Shown here piece after piece: positions 50,970 to 64,000 of a DNA stretch of 64,000 nucleotides. The position numbers were made by a program, and so were the translations under genes. The notes under the pieces were generated by a model. The model searched no databases, was not told where the DNA came from, and was given only the letters and a program-made list of their open reading frames with translations. This DNA is from Pocillopora verrucosa. Its lineage: Eukaryota; Cnidaria; Anthozoa; Scleractinia; Pocilloporidae. Location of the stretch: assembly GCF_036669915.1 (NCBI RefSeq), contig NC_089314.1, positions 6,157,667 through 6,221,666 on the forward strand, in the 5' to 3' direction. The stretch's first letter is position 1, and every line of letters begins with the position of its first letter.

Positions 50970-53094
50970 TCATTGTAAATTTGTTTGCGAGGTTTTCGCG
51001 TTTCCTCTTTTTCGCGAAATGGGGAGAAATAGCAGACCAATTAGACATAAAAATATGGCTCCACTTGCAGCCACGAAAATCACCGCCGGAGTAACATCTG
51101 GAATCGAATCTTGTACCGAAGCTGAAAAATGTAAACAACAAACTAAGTCAATACATCATTCTCACCGTAATAAGACATTTTGACTATGAAGAAGCTGAAT
51201 GACATTTTTTGTACTTGATGAATACAGTGTTACTTACTCACTAAGTTATAGAGAATTTAAAGAAGTGGATATTAAAGGAAGAAAATTGCTAGCTCATTTG
51301 TTGATGAATTATTAGCTAAGAGCGGTGAAGTGAAAGAAAAGTGAGTGAAAGAGAAATAGACCGTGGTAGTTTCGCAGCTGTCGCCGTAATCTCCGTCCTT
51401 TATAATCTTCTTTATGTTTGTTTTTTTTTTCGTTTGTTTTCATTTTCCTTTTTTCCTTTCCTTTTTTATTCTTAATTTGTCACATTCGAGAGCATAAAAA
51501 AGGAGGCGGGGCTGAAGTGGGGCCTCTTGTCTGTTTTTGCTATTTTTCTTGTTTGGGGTAGAGCAGCCGTTTTAGTTTGGCGTGTGTCACTGTCTTTAAA
51601 GGGAAATTCTCTCTTTGATTTTCTTTCACATCATTAGCCAATGTAATTTTGAAAGTTCCAACCTTAAAAGGCCAGCAACCTGAACCTAATAACGATTTAC
51701 ACTCATGAACATGATTATACCTTTGGTGGATTTCTTGTGCAGTGCCTGATCATGTGTTTTGTTCCCTGTTGAATTCATCGCAGTGGGTTCCACTTTACTC
51801 GCTGCAATATCATCTTGAATTTTAACAGTGTGTATACTCCACATTCCGTTTGGGTGAACGTAATATTTCGCATCATCACCTGGTAAATCGTTCCCCTCTT
51901 TTCGGTGATTACTACCTGGAATGTCTTGTCGAGGAAAATTTTCCCCGCCTTTAATAGGCCTGTCTATTAAGAGTTTTTGAGCTGGTTGAGAAGTGGGTTT
52001 GATAAGTGAGATGCAAATTCCTACAGGATGCTGATAAGAAGCACTAGCTAAATTGCATTTTAATCCCTTTGCACAGCGGCCGACGACATAACCCTTGCCA
52101 CCACAAGTCTGACCTGCAAAACACAAACAAATGAGCTGTGAAAAGATCTTAAACATTCATTTAACCATTTTTTAAAAGGCGAACGTGTGAAGTTTGTCAC
52201 TGAAGTCCAAAACAGTTCATTGAATGATACAATCTAACACCAAAAAGTAGGAAAAGCCAGCTGATCAAAATTTGTTTTGAGGCACGATAAGGGTTAATCC
52301 ACATTAAATTACCATGACAACGTACAGTTTTTGTAACACTGAACCTTAGTGTGGATCAGACGAGTTTTCAGTGAACACCCCGGCTGGTTTCAGGTTTTTT
52401 ATAATCTGAGGTTTTTCACCAGAGAAAAAAATTTGACAGGACTCGTTTGCTTTCCTAACGCACGGCTTTTAAAAGCAAGATTTAACTACGGCAATATATA
52501 TGGTATATATATATAGTCTATTCCAGGCCTTCAGCTAGTTGAGAGGAGTGGAAATGCAGGCACACGAAAAGTGATACGCAGACGCGTAGAGTGCGATTAC
52601 CTGGTAAACAGCTGAACGCAAAAACCATAATTCGCACATTACTTTTTCGCTTATCTCCACTAACAGAGAGATAAAGGAATAATTTTTCGCAGACTTAAAT
52701 GAATCCGGCAATTTTCCTCTCATTTTTTTTTATAGATAATCAAAAATCGCCGCAAAAACGTCTGAAGGAATAGCTCCATTGATGTTTAATTTGCTACAGT
52801 TGATCAACATTCGGTCATAGATTTGCTTGTGTTTGGAATTCCAATTGAAAACACATTCTCCAGAATGTCATACCATAATTGGAGACAAAACCTACCGTTA
52901 ACCCGAAGACATTTGGTACAACAATTACAGACGTCCATAACGAAACCAAGAGGACAGTTTGTTTCGTTTTTGCAGTCATCTATTGCGCATGGCTTGCATC
53001 CCAGAATTCCTCCACCCGTGATTACCGCTTCAGAAATCAAGATCGAGGCGAGACTAATCAGAACATGACCCCATACCAGGGCCAAAGTAGCCTT
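50970..53094 (-). CDS. IGFBP-domain single-pass membrane protein (5' incomplete)
   Basis: Three exons, 52896-53094, 51721-52113 and 50970-51121, join at phase 1 both times and give 247 residues. No in-frame ATG exists before the acceptor at 53095, so a short first exon supplying the start is missing from my model. The first visible residues form the core of a signal peptide (LALVWGHVLISLASILISEA). Twelve cysteines follow in the IGFBP N-domain pattern: CKPC, CPLGFVMDVCNCCTKC, then TCGG, GRCAKGLKC and GIC. The usual GCGCC appears as CNCC. Next comes a hydrophilic stalk of about 90 residues with an NST and an NKT N-glycosylation sequon. The last exon encodes a transmembrane helix (about PAVIFVAASGAIFLCLIGLLF) followed by a basic cytosolic tail (SRKRGN). 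Classic IGFBPs are secreted, so a membrane anchor is uncommon. Ligand unknown. The stop lies 943 bases upstream of the NCKAP1 start. Confidence 0.78.
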
Positions 53095-53235
53095 CTGATG
53101 GAAAATGAAACAGTAGGAGATAAAGTTTTACCAGAAAATTCAGTGCCTTTTTACTGAAGACACTGTGGATCAAATGGTGGTTTGGAAGTTTTAATTACCC
53201 TCAACTGACAACATTTTAAGTTGATTGTCAGTTAG

Positions 53236-53437
53236 TTAACCCCATTCTCCCATAAGTGATCAAGACATAATTTCTCCTTAAAGTATCAATACAATATCAA
53301 CCAGATAAGTGATGAGAACAAAGAAAAATATCAATTTGGGGATAATTAGTTGATTCGATATTAAATTCTCTGAAGTAACATTATAATAATTGTATGGTTG
53401 ACAGTAAGGAGAATTTTATCTGGGAGTTAAGGGTTAA
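53236..53437. mobile_element. TTAACCC MITE (subtype C)
   Basis: Starts GTTAACCCCATTCTCCCATAAG and ends ATCTGGGAGTTAAGGGTTAA. Interior AATACAATATCAACCAG and AAGTGATGAGAACAAAG. Confidence 0.82.
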
Positions 53438-56400
53438 GAGGATCAGGTAAATTTTATCGTCACTCGACAATTATTCTTCGAACCCTCCCTTCCCCCCCCC
53501 TCCCCGAGCGGCAAATATTGACTGGTCGAGTCATTAGATGGATATCAGTATGTCAATAAACAGGTCAAATATTTTCAAAACTGTCTGAACATGGAATGAG
53601 GCAAATATTACCAACGGACACAGATTGAATGAAAGCCCATAAAATATAAACTGTCGTGGTTACAGACGCAAAAGAAAAATTTGGATAACACGCGAAAAAA
53701 CCTGAAGAAGGATTGTGTTCTTCATACAATCGCGTGCCGGAGACCTGCTGCCTGTACCGTTATTAAAAGTCGTAACCTGTTACACATACCAGGCATCAGT
53801 TTCGTGTTTTTTTCTTCAGCCCTAACTTAGTAGATTTACCCCCAAAATATTATAGAAGAGGGGTGAGGAGGGGTTCCTATCTTTTTTCAAAAGCCGCAGC
53901 TAAAAAAAAATTGTAAAAGACTAAAGGAAAATGGTACGAGAAAAACGAAGATTTAACCCTCTCGTACTTCCAGTAAACGATATTTGGGAGCGACACCCAA
54001 ATAATGTTTTATAAAAATAATTTCTTTGTGCGTTAATATTTGCTAAACTTTTATTTAAAAGAACACGACTTATTGATCGATTTTACTACAATTGCTCTCA
54101 GCCACTTTTCTTTTAGTTCCAGCAGTGATGGGTCATGTTCACCGATATATCTTAAAAATCAATCAAATTTTGCAGGTGTGTCTCAAAAGAGCAAACAAAA
54201 CTAAATATGACTAAAGAGGTATAAATCAAGGTAATTTTCCAACTTAACACTATGAATTTCATTTATTAAAACTATTCTTTGTCTCAGCTGGCGCAGTTGA
54301 GATTCATTCAGTTAAAATAATGTTGTTTCATTGCAAACTGAATTAAAACCAGTTTGATATCAAATCTCGTCGCATTTACCCTATTTGGTCCACAGTGAAA
54401 AATGCCCAGACATTTACTGAATTGCAAGTCCCAACTAATGCAAAATGCAACTTAAAAAGCTCAGCCTCTGATAATTTCTAAAGTATATTTAACGCTTGGT
54501 TTTGTTCTTACCTTGCACTCCACCGTTGTGTTCGAATGTTGTAACCCACGACATAAACGTTGTGCTGGTTACAAACGTCGAGGTGTGGTTTGTGTTTAGG
54601 TTCCTTGGAAGAGCTTTACCCCTCACTTTGAATCAAAGGAGCCTAACAGGAATCTTTAAGTCACTGAACAACTTCAACAAGCAAAGCATAGCGAGGACTT
54701 TATTGGTAAGAACTGTCCGCCCCTTTCCTGACGGAGCGAGGGATTTTCCTAGCCAAAAGCCGTTCTGGAGTGACAACTGACAGGTTGTTATGAAGAAACA
54801 CAATGCATGCTCAATGGGCATGACAATTTATTGAAACTAACAGGTACTATGGGGATGAGATCATCGTTTGAAGGAAGCAGCTACCTAGTCACTGTAAAGC
54901 ATTCTTTCGCTAAAGTTACAAGCTTGGAGAATTTGGTAGTTTTCGTTGGAGATTTGTGGATATCTTTAAGACCTCGGCGATTTCTGCGCACAAAATTGCT
55001 GATTTTGTCGTGACACTCAACCCTGAAAGTAAATACGCACACTTTATCTCTTCGACGCCTAAGATCTCCTCTCAATTTTCTTTACTCTCTGGCATACATT
55101 TGTCACCATTTTACTTCTGAGTATTTGAAGCTAAATCAAGCAATTTTACCAGTTGTATATGATTTCCTTCTCACCACCTTTCCACTAAACAATTTGATGA
55201 TATTTTGTAAGCGAAGATCATCGGTCGCTTCGCGGAGTTCTAACAAGAGGTTGTGTTGCTGTTTTTCTTCTGTCACGAGAAGAAAAAATACGAGTTTAAA
55301 AATACGAATCTCTGGAAACGAAAACATTGCTTGTCAATAGGGTAATTTTATTGTATAAACATTCAATCATCGTCGTTTTTCGCTAAATTATGAAACGTTC
55401 TTGTATTGCCTGGTCATATTTGATCTCGTACCCAGACCCTTATTGCGTGTAAAGTGTACCTGGCCAATTACGTGACTCGAAGACTGGGGGCGAAACTAAT
55501 GACATAAGTGGGTAATGAGTACAGATTTCCGCCAGTGGTCAGCCTAAAGGGATATCTGGTCTGCAGGTTATCAGATTACGTGAACCTGATAATAACAGCC
55601 AAGGAGACCTATTCCCAAAACCCAACAAAAATGAGGTATACCTTACGAGTTAAAGCAATGGATTGGCGAAAGAAAACCGTAGAGACATTTCTTTGCGTTA
55701 CTGCAGCCTCTTCCCTGGTCCGTTGAAAACTCGGACCACCTTGTCGACCAATCAGATGTAACTATAACTTTATCACTCCAGGGTTTATCCGTAATCTAAC
55801 CTACTCCTTCACGTCTTGTGATATTGGCTGCTGTAATTACACTCTCAGTACATTGAGCGACGTAATATCAGTGTGGTTGAAAGGTGTGCAAGACACTTCT
55901 AAAGAACTAATCTGTACTAATCCGGTTAAATCTGGATTCAAAGGGGACGATCTTACAAAAAAACGCTCCGAGCCAGAACTCATTCACTCAGAACCTGTGA
56001 AAAGTCATATTTTATCGTTTTTGTTACAGTGGTTGATCAAAAATTTCAAAGGTATTATTCAAGCAATTTCCTTCTTGCAATTTTCCATCTTGCTGGGAAA
56101 CAAGTACACCTATACGTGACAGTATTGATCTGTTTCTCATTGGATTTCGGCATTATATAACGCTGCCTTCTGTCACGTTTCCGGTAAACGTGCGTGCTGT
56201 TTAGTAACGCTAGCAAAGATAGCTGACCATGTGAGCAAGCGCGTGCTGAGCGCTGGAAGAAGAGTAATCAAGGGCGACTTCCATATGTCCTAGTCAAAAA
56301 CACTTCCTGTAAAATGACTCCCTCGTCATATTTCACTGTTATAAATGAGTTCAGAGAGACTGCGTTTTGGTTTTTATCAGCATGAGAATTAAAGAGAAAT

Positions 56401-58076
56401 TAAACAGTATGCCGCTTACTGGCGCAGAATAGAAGAATAACTCACGAATTACATTGTGATCTGAACACGCGTTAAGTTATACAGTTTCAATCGTTCCGCA
56501 TTTTTCGTTTTTTTGTATCACAGCATAGCATCTTTCCCTACCAAAGATCAATCAGCGGCTATTTCTATTGCTCACGAATCTACCAAAGCTGGTTCCCTCT
56601 ACAAATTTTAAGTTTGTGAGTTTGGTTAAATCGGGAGGAACGAACATTTTTTAAAAAAAGTTTTATTTCCTCCATAGGACAACAAAATGAGTTCTAAAAA
56701 GTCGTGTTTGGAAACAAATAATCTTCGTGGGATAGAATTAACCCCTCCTCAGTGCCAGCCAGTACAAGCCGAAGGTATTTTTTACCTCATCCAGCGACTT
56801 TGACCAGAATCAAAGTCCCAACTAGTATAATCTAAGGGTAACTTTTCGCGAGAAATCAGAGATTTTCTTCAAATTACGAGCGTCAGAAAGTCAACTTGAT
56901 TGTCCTTATTGTCTCGTCCATGCATCTTCGCATCGCACACTCGGAAAAGATCAGTTGGTGTTGATTAGAAACTGACTTCAACGGTAGAAAAACGTTTATC
57001 CTTTTTTGACCTTCGGCCTATCTAATATCTTGTCTCGGTGTCAGGAAAAGGAGAGCAGTGAGTGATTGTCAGCTATCAAAACATCATGATAATTTTGTCA
57101 GCTATGTCAAGTTAAATTGAAAAATTCCCAGAAAATATCATGCGAAAAATGCCGTCCCAGCCAGGATTCTCTTGGAAATTTGCCAGCCAGCTCAGCTGAA
57201 GGTGGGGAGCAGCTATTTTCAGGATTGGGTCTGTCGAACTAAATAGAAAGCAAAGATCCTAAGATTATGGGACTTGAACCATTTGCGAAGCAAGTCAAAC
57301 AAATCTTTATTTGCTAAATCTAAATCCCAACACAGATGAAAATGAAAACGCAAGCGCGCGGCCGGTAAATGGTGCGAACGTCACTTCCCGGTCTTCCCTT
57401 GGGGATCTGATATGCCCTTTTTTCAGCTTCCCACTGAGATAATTTCATTGAATTTTCTATTCACTGTTTCAAACCTATATTAGTAGTCAGTTTCCCATTC
57501 CAGACTACGACAAAGGCCTCTTAGCCCCAATGTTAATCAAGGCTCTCGTCCAAGAGAAGAATGCAACTTTTGTTACGTCACCTTACAAAAAATTGTAGAA
57601 TATCGATCACCGCTAAAGGATAGTAATCTTCTTCCTAAGCAAACCAACAGTGAAGGTATTGACGAAAAGGGGAAAATGACGCAATTTACTTTGTGCTGCG
57701 CCATTCAAATCGAAACCCGCTCTACCCCACCCCCACCGACTCGTAGCATTGTGTATCGACAAGATTAAGTCACGAATAAATCCTTTAGGCTACTAAAGGC
57801 GTAAGCCGAGACCCAGAGAGTGAATAACTTCACGTGTTGCTTACACTCAAAACTCCGAATTCCTTGTAATTCGCTTTTCTCAAGTACCAATTTCCTAACT
57901 AAAGGAAAATCTTCGCACCTACTGGTACACAAATTTGCGTCCAAATTGTCTCACATCTAGCCCCTCCAACCCCGCCTCAGGCAAGTCTTCCACACCGTAC
58001 CCTGCTACGAAGCTTTCCTTACCAGTTCGTAGTCGATCAGAAGAAACATGCAAGGATTTATAACGTAAAGTATTTC

Positions 58077-58082
58077 TTTATT
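58077..58082 (-). promoter_or_regulatory. Candidate polyadenylation signal of the PHD-finger gene
   Basis: AATAAA on the minus strand about 440 bases beyond the stop at 58524. Confidence 0.4.
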
Positions 58083-58523
58083 CGTTAGTATTCTTTTATA
58101 CAAACCGTAACGACGCAGTCCAATGAAGGACATACAAACATCATACGAACAGTCTCGGTAGCAATCGATCGCGCGCGTGCATGTAATGTACATGTAGTTG
58201 TAGTATTTCATAAAATATATACTCTTATATGACATCTTTTAAGCGCTCCTGTACAAGGTTTCGTGAAAAACTGGGTTTGGTTTGAAATTGCTAAGAAATT
58301 TACACGTGAAACTCTACCTCACCCGAGCCAACTTTTTCGCTCTTCTAACGACAAACAATCGAACAGCAGTATTCATTCACTATGCCTGTCACTCGCACTT
58401 CATCCACATTTCACCATTATTCGGTGCCTCAGTAATTACAAATTTTCATAATGAAAGCGATGACTAGCTAAGAACTAGATAGAAGTGATTGGTGTGCCAA
58501 AGTATTCTACAAAGAAACACTGA

Positions 58524-61284
58524 CTATGATTTTAGGTTAATTGCTTTCGTCTTCGGCTGAGTTCGCACTCGATTCGAACGTCGCATCGTGTGTTTGGCGT
58601 CTCGACATTTCTGGCAGATGAACACGTCGGGAACGTTCGATTTTCGTATCTTTGCACACGACAAGTGAATCCACGTTAGACACTCGGAACATTCGATCAT
58701 GGGTCGTCCTGAAAAGCAACGAAACGAATTAAGTCAACAATTTGTCGTTCATGTATGACCAGCTTAAAAATGAACAACAATTTACATTCATAACGATGAA
58801 ACGATGCTTTTACAGAGTCCATACAACAAAACACTTTTCATAGACATCATCGAAAATCCGCAAGGTACAGATTTTGAAATAAACTTGAGTAACTTAAAGC
58901 TATGCTTTTAAAGAAAACTCTACTCAGAAATGCTCTTGAATTGACTTGAAGTGGAAAACTCGACCATGAAACTGAGAAACGTTACGCGACTGGTGAAAGA
59001 TGAGTGACACAAAACATCGAAGATACTAGTTAAGATTTGGAAAAATTTCACCGTTCATCGTAACGACGGAAAGAAAATAAACAGAAAACCTACATTTGGT
59101 TCGCTATCAATAAAAGTATAGAGAAGTTGGGTAGTCTATGGTTGGGTGTGAATGGCATTAACAGACCGTATTGCCAGACTAGATAATTCTCTCTCGCGCT
59201 TATCGATCACAGGAATATACATTCACATGTAAAGAAGAAAACGAAGGACACTACTATGATTTGAAACTTATTACTCAGTTAGCCTTTATCTCAGCGAAGA
59301 ATGCAGCGTGAGGTACTCCGAATTTCACATACAGGTTCAGAAAACTGTCTCTGTTAGCTCAACATACATAATTTTCCTCCCACCGTTCGCTACTCGAACT
59401 GATTTCACAGTAATTACTGTTTCGTTGGCAAGATAAAAAGAGGAAATACCGTTTCCAGAAGCTCAGACATGCATCAGGCAGAATTTAAAGAGTACGTGTA
59501 GTATTTGCATGACGAAAACCAGCGAATGAATAACATGTAAGCTAAATGAATCGATGGTTTGTTGTACCGACGAGGTTTCAAATGTTATGAAGTTCCGTTC
59601 TGTCTGTGTCACGTATTACACTGGAGTAATAAAAGACTAAAAGGAACGACTACTCAGGGATAAGTATCTGAATTAAAGCAAAAACAGTGCTTACCTGCGA
59701 AAGGTTTTTGGCAGTAACATGTGATTTTGTTCCACGACTCGTCATCTGCGAATAATAAAAGAAAGACATCATTTTGGCGACCTCTGCACGCCTTCGTTAA
59801 AAAAGCCAGAAATCAAAGAAAACGCACTTAAGAGTAGAAACTTCCAGAATTCCATTTTCAGGAGAAATTGAGTGACGATAAATGAGTTGCAATTTCATAG
59901 TAACTGTACTTGTACCCACCAGAGCTGTATTCCTCATCAACATCGTCGAGTAATCTTTCATCCCCACTTGAACTAGCCGGTGAAGAAGCTGTTTCACTGT
60001 AAGCCGAATCCGTACTCGACGACACGCTCTCTAGCGAATTTGGACTTCTATTGCGCTGACGAACGTCCTGAAAACACAACAACATGAAGAAGTCAGGCAA
60101 CAAATTTATTCAGAGAACACGTTGAACAACGTATGTGTCATGAAGCCGACAAAAATTTTAGTGGGCCAACACAAAGAAAAATACGCTGAAAAGCGCTTGG
60201 TTCGACGAAGACGTTACTAGTAGGCAGTTTTTGTTGTTTAAAAGAGGAATGACCGGGATGTATGGACCAAACTTGTAAGAGGCACATTGCATGATAAGCT
60301 CTATTCTATCTCACCTCTTGCTTTCCTTCGTATGCGAGGATTAGGCTACAAAATGTGTTGAAATCTTCAAGCGTTCTCCGTTTCTTCGTTTGCGGAACAA
60401 TCTACAAATGTAAATTTGAAACTAGATCAATCGACAAGAAATCTTTGCAGGAATATTGAAACAGAGAGCTTTGAAATTCAAGCAACGAGAAGTCGCGCTT
60501 CTGTTTGAAGTGAACAACAATGGATCGACGTAAAAATGAAGCGTTCGAACTCAAGAAACCAAACAACGCTACTCACTGTTCTACCGTCTTGCTCTGGCGG
60601 AGGCAACTTTCTTGAAACTGTTGAAAGAGAAAAGAAGCCATAGAAAAAATTAGAGATTTCAAATACCAGGCGTTTTCAAAGCTTGCTGAGCAAACGTTTG
60701 AGTCACAATCGAACGTTCGATGTGCCTTCTAACGTAACAGTACTGCATGCGTTAAAACGAAGCCACAAATCCCAAAAATTTCTACCTTTCATGGTGCCAG
60801 AGGTCATTTTCGTTGACTGTACCATAAAAAAACTTCGATTTTGTGAAACCCAGCTGATTGTGCAGCGTTTAAAGTCTCCCTAAGAAATTCCAATTCCTAC
60901 ACCGATCAGACTACTCGAAGTACACATCCAAGAAACTTCCCAGACTCCCTTGTGATCGCACCGAAAACGTCACAATAATCATCGGACGAGAGTGCGCTCT
61001 GATTGGCCGATACTTACATTCGGAAGCAGGTCAATAACAACACGTGACGAAATAGACAGGCTAGATTACCGCAAATTTTCTTCAAACGCGCGATAATTGT
61101 CCTTAAAAGTAAGCGCTACTTTTAGTTACGTCTTCAAGAAATATATATTTGCACGGATTAAAATGAGCTGAAATTTCTCTGCGATGATTACTTATTGAAA
61201 TAAGCCATAAATGAAATAATTACGAACTCACAATTCAGATGTTGTCGCTTTAGTAAACAAACCGCAACAGCCCCGCCGAGACAT
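58524..61284 (-). CDS. PHF13: PHD-finger protein of the PHF13/PHF23 family
   Basis: Nuclear chromatin reader; vertebrate PHF13 and PHF23 bind H3K4me3 through one PHD finger. Exons 3-6 are secure: 60315-60401, 59920-60067, 59695-59745 and 58524-58708. They encode [22 protein letters not shown] (the conserved PHF13/23 N-terminal box), a Ser-rich linker, then [19 protein letters not shown] and a C4HC3 finger with [12 protein letters not shown] and CQKC, ending in a basic tail. Exon 2 is about 60577-60617. The start is less certain. ATG at 61284 with donor after 61232 leaves two bases; this fits exon 2 only if the acceptor is the second AG (exon 60577-60610) rather than the better-looking first AG ending 60618. 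With that choice the protein is about 215 residues, shorter than vertebrate PHF13 (about 300). The gene probably represents the single ancestor of the two vertebrate paralogues (inference). Confidence 0.87.
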
Positions 61285-64000
61285 AATCAGTGAAGCGTTC
61301 CCTAAACCCCACTACTGCTCAACTCCTTTAGGTAACCTGAAAAAGTAGCAATCGAATTATTAAAACCAGATTAAATGAGAAAAACACATTTATCTTCAAA
61401 GTACAATTTTACAGTATTGTCTCTTGCTGCGATACATAACTCGAGCGACGAAAATATTTCAGTTCTTTGACATAATACATATTGAATTTCAATCATGCGT
61501 GAGGCTTTTAATTATGAATGCCAACTGGTCTAGAATTGAAAACAACCAACACACACAAAGTCTCGCAAGTTAAAAGTTTCGAGCTACAAAAACAATCGTT
61601 TAAGTTTACCTGGCACAGCCTTGGTGTTACTATTCGATCCAGCGAGTCTGAAGGTTGTCACCGGCATTATGACACATCGAAATCTTTCCCGTTTACGAAG
61701 CGTTAACTTTATCTTATTCATGACGGTATTATTTCTCCTGCGCATGCGAAAAATAACTTTCGTATTTCACGCTGGCTCGTGGCCTGAAAACTATGGCTGG
61801 TTATCGGAAAAGAGGTTGCATCGTTGAAGCTGTCGAATTCATCTATCGCTTAAGAGTATTCCCACCAAATAACTTAGCTTTGGAGACCTTTCTCCCTCAG
61901 ACGGGAAATATTTCACGTAGTAGACGCCGTGGTACTCCTTGATTGAACAACAGCTGCATACGATTTGGGCTTGCCTTTCACGCCGACATGCCAGCTGGTT
62001 ATCAAAAAATTTAGCCAATCAGAATGATGTATGGTCTGACCCGCTCTCGTTCCCAGTTTTCCACTAAACGTCAGGCTCTATAGGGGTTAGTTAGTCTTTT
62101 TATTATTAGTCTTGTTTTTTTCTGCGCTCTTTGAAATTCGTTGCGCTATCGAACTGAACCGCACAAGAGAAATGAGGTAAATGTGGTTTTAAGAGGAAAA
62201 ATAATTCAGTGTTCAAAAAATGTCCAATGTCCTTAGACAAATCGGGAACGAAGCAGGAAGTAAACCATTTCTTCCTGAGGTTCAGTTCTGCTGTAACAGT
62301 CTCCGACTTGGGTTTATTTCCTTTGCCAACTTTTCTCTAAAACAGCCGAGGGTAGACAACGAAAGATAGATACTCGTTGAAGCCTTAATGTCGTTTATTG
62401 AATTATCATGAACACGATCATCATTATTGCTATTATATAATTGTTGCAGGATTGTTATTATTATCGTTATCGTCATTATCATTTTTTTTCTGCATGACTG
62501 CAAACGTATTCGACTTAATGCTAGTAAGGTTGTTTGGATTATTTACAGTAGCTTCATTTTCTTTCTCGAGAAATGTAAAATTCCTTTCGGAGATTTTTAC
62601 ACTCACTGGTCTCTTGGATGAGACACAGCGCATCAAGCGTGTACAACTTTCATTTCAACAATAATAACATCTCTACTGACTCCTACAAAAAAATTGACAT
62701 TTGGCGTTGATTACAGAGGGGGTTAAGGGAAAGCTCCCTAATGATGGAGGAAATCATTATGTAGATCATTCAATAATCAAATTGCAAGCAAAAACATTTG
62801 AACTGAATTTTTATTTTAAAGCCTTCAGACCTGCAATCAAATTTCACACCAACCATGGGTTATCTTAACCCAGCTTTGAAGAACCCGGGCCTGGTGAATT
62901 ATTTCTTTCGGGAAGCAGACCCATGCACCTACTCAATATCCGTGCCCTGTGGAGAGATCAAAGACTAGACTAATGAATTCAGCACTTTTTGTAAGGTCCT
63001 TATGCACATGCCCAGTGAGCCTCCAGACATCTTTCCCACCTTTCATCGCTCAACTTTTATATTCATGCAGCATAAAGTGGCATTGGGTTGTTTCACTTAT
63101 TTCCCATCATGGGTAGAAGACTCGTGTCACATTTTCAGAGTTAGATTCTCTTTTTCAAATTTCTCATTCTGTATTTAGCAGAAAAAAAGTACTAAAAGGA
63201 GACTGCAAGGACTTTTCAAGAATATGCTTTATTTACTACTAATGCAAAATAATAAGCTCTCAGAAAAAAGGTTAAACATATGATACAAGCTGAAATTTTG
63301 CTCAGTCCTCATATCTTTCATAACCAGTATTTGTAAAGTGCACATATCAAAAAGAACTTTCATAGTGTTTTCATCACCCTACAGTTCTAACAAAAATACT
63401 ACTACTATTCAATATCCTCCTATGTCCACCTATGTCATATGTTGTTCAGCAATCCAATGAGATGTAAACATTCTACTGCTACACATATATTTGTAAACTT
63501 AAAGAAGGTTTTTTTTTCACTTCTAAATCTTGATGAAGTAAAATTTTAGTACTATCATCTGTTGAAATGACAATACAAAATTTCACTCTGTTCTGTGTCT
63601 GTGGAAGTGTAATATCTGTACCTTTCCTTTGAAGCTGCAGTCTGACTCTTCTCTAACAGAAATCTCTTAATTTTGCCAGATACATGAAACTGATTTATGC
63701 AAAAATGTTAAGATCTGCATTTACAATTCAAAATTCAAACATATTACACATTTGATAGTCTGATAATAAGAGCCCAAAAAATTTTTAATTCACCTTCAAT
63801 ATATGAGCAATACTTTAAATCAAATCATAAAGTTGTATCTCCTCATAATATTTTTTGAAGAGTCCAAAATTACAAACAGAAGATTCAAATTTAATGTTGT
63901 TAGTGGCATGCTTTAACAATTCTTACAAGGACGATGTATTCCTCTACATTTTTTTTGCATTGCATAATATGTATTAAGTCTAGGCCAGGTATTACTAGTT
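61285..64000. other. Intergenic region; possible 3' UTR at the right edge
   Basis: No supported gene. Simple ATT/ATC-rich sequence near 62400-62480. The last kilobase is strongly AT-rich with a minus-strand AATAAA near 63226-63235, so it may be the 3' UTR of a minus-strand gene beyond the window (inference). Confidence 0.45.

Larger units (their letters stand above)
53095..58523. other. Intergenic region
   Basis: Contains a MITE at 53236 and short featureless open frames. The missing first exon of the IGFBP-domain gene should be here. One candidate, 54511-54553 minus (MSWVTTFEHNGGVQ, good donor GTAAGA), has the wrong phase for the next exon. No supported gene. Confidence 0.55.

Noticed and set aside
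54511..54553. First exon of the IGFBP-domain gene (MSWVTTFEHNGGVQ)
   Set aside because: The donor is good, but it ends in phase 1 while the next exon must start at phase 0 to keep the signal peptide and cysteine frame.
1..64000. CRISPR arrays, operons or bacterial contamination
   Set aside because: All recognised genes have spliceosomal introns and animal-type architecture; no regularly spaced repeats were seen.

Overview
The window is animal nuclear DNA: AT-rich, with multi-exon genes using GT-AG introns, long intergenic stretches, and many short interspersed repeats. Protein similarity and the repeat families resemble what I recall of stony corals (Anthozoa, Scleractinia). I could not run a search, so that placement is an inference.

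Seven protein-coding genes were reconstructed by joining exons whose splice sites and reading phases agree. In order: (1) 1927-9580, minus, phosphonopyruvate decarboxylase, a ThDP enzyme of 2-aminoethylphosphonate synthesis. (2) 14057-16620, plus, a two-exon gene joining two N-terminal membrane helices to a Mab-21/cGAS-like nucleotidyltransferase domain. (3) 19588-22999, minus, a KIF17-like kinesin-2 motor with a short tail. (4) 28458-29655, plus, a small GPI-anchored Ly6/uPAR protein. (5) 31667-50027, minus, NCKAP1 in 37 exons, the WAVE-complex scaffold. (6) 50970-53094, minus, a membrane protein with an IGFBP-type cysteine-rich domain, whose first exon I could not place. (7) 58524-61284, minus, a PHF13/PHF23-type PHD-finger protein. 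They look like independent neighbours; nothing suggests an operon or a shared pathway.

The rest is intergenic and intronic DNA rich in repeats. There are about 15 copies of a roughly 200-bp MITE-like family with inverted ends reading like TTAACCCTTTAACTCCC. Two copies of a foldback element carry perfect 8-bp target-site duplications. There are tRNA-derived SINE-like units, other palindromic elements and several microsatellites. No rRNA, CRISPR array or convincing functional tRNA gene was seen.

The most interesting item is the membrane-tethered cGAS-like receptor candidate, which keeps the G-S motif and three acidic positions expected at a nucleotidyltransferase active site. The intact phosphonate-pathway enzyme in an animal genome comes second.
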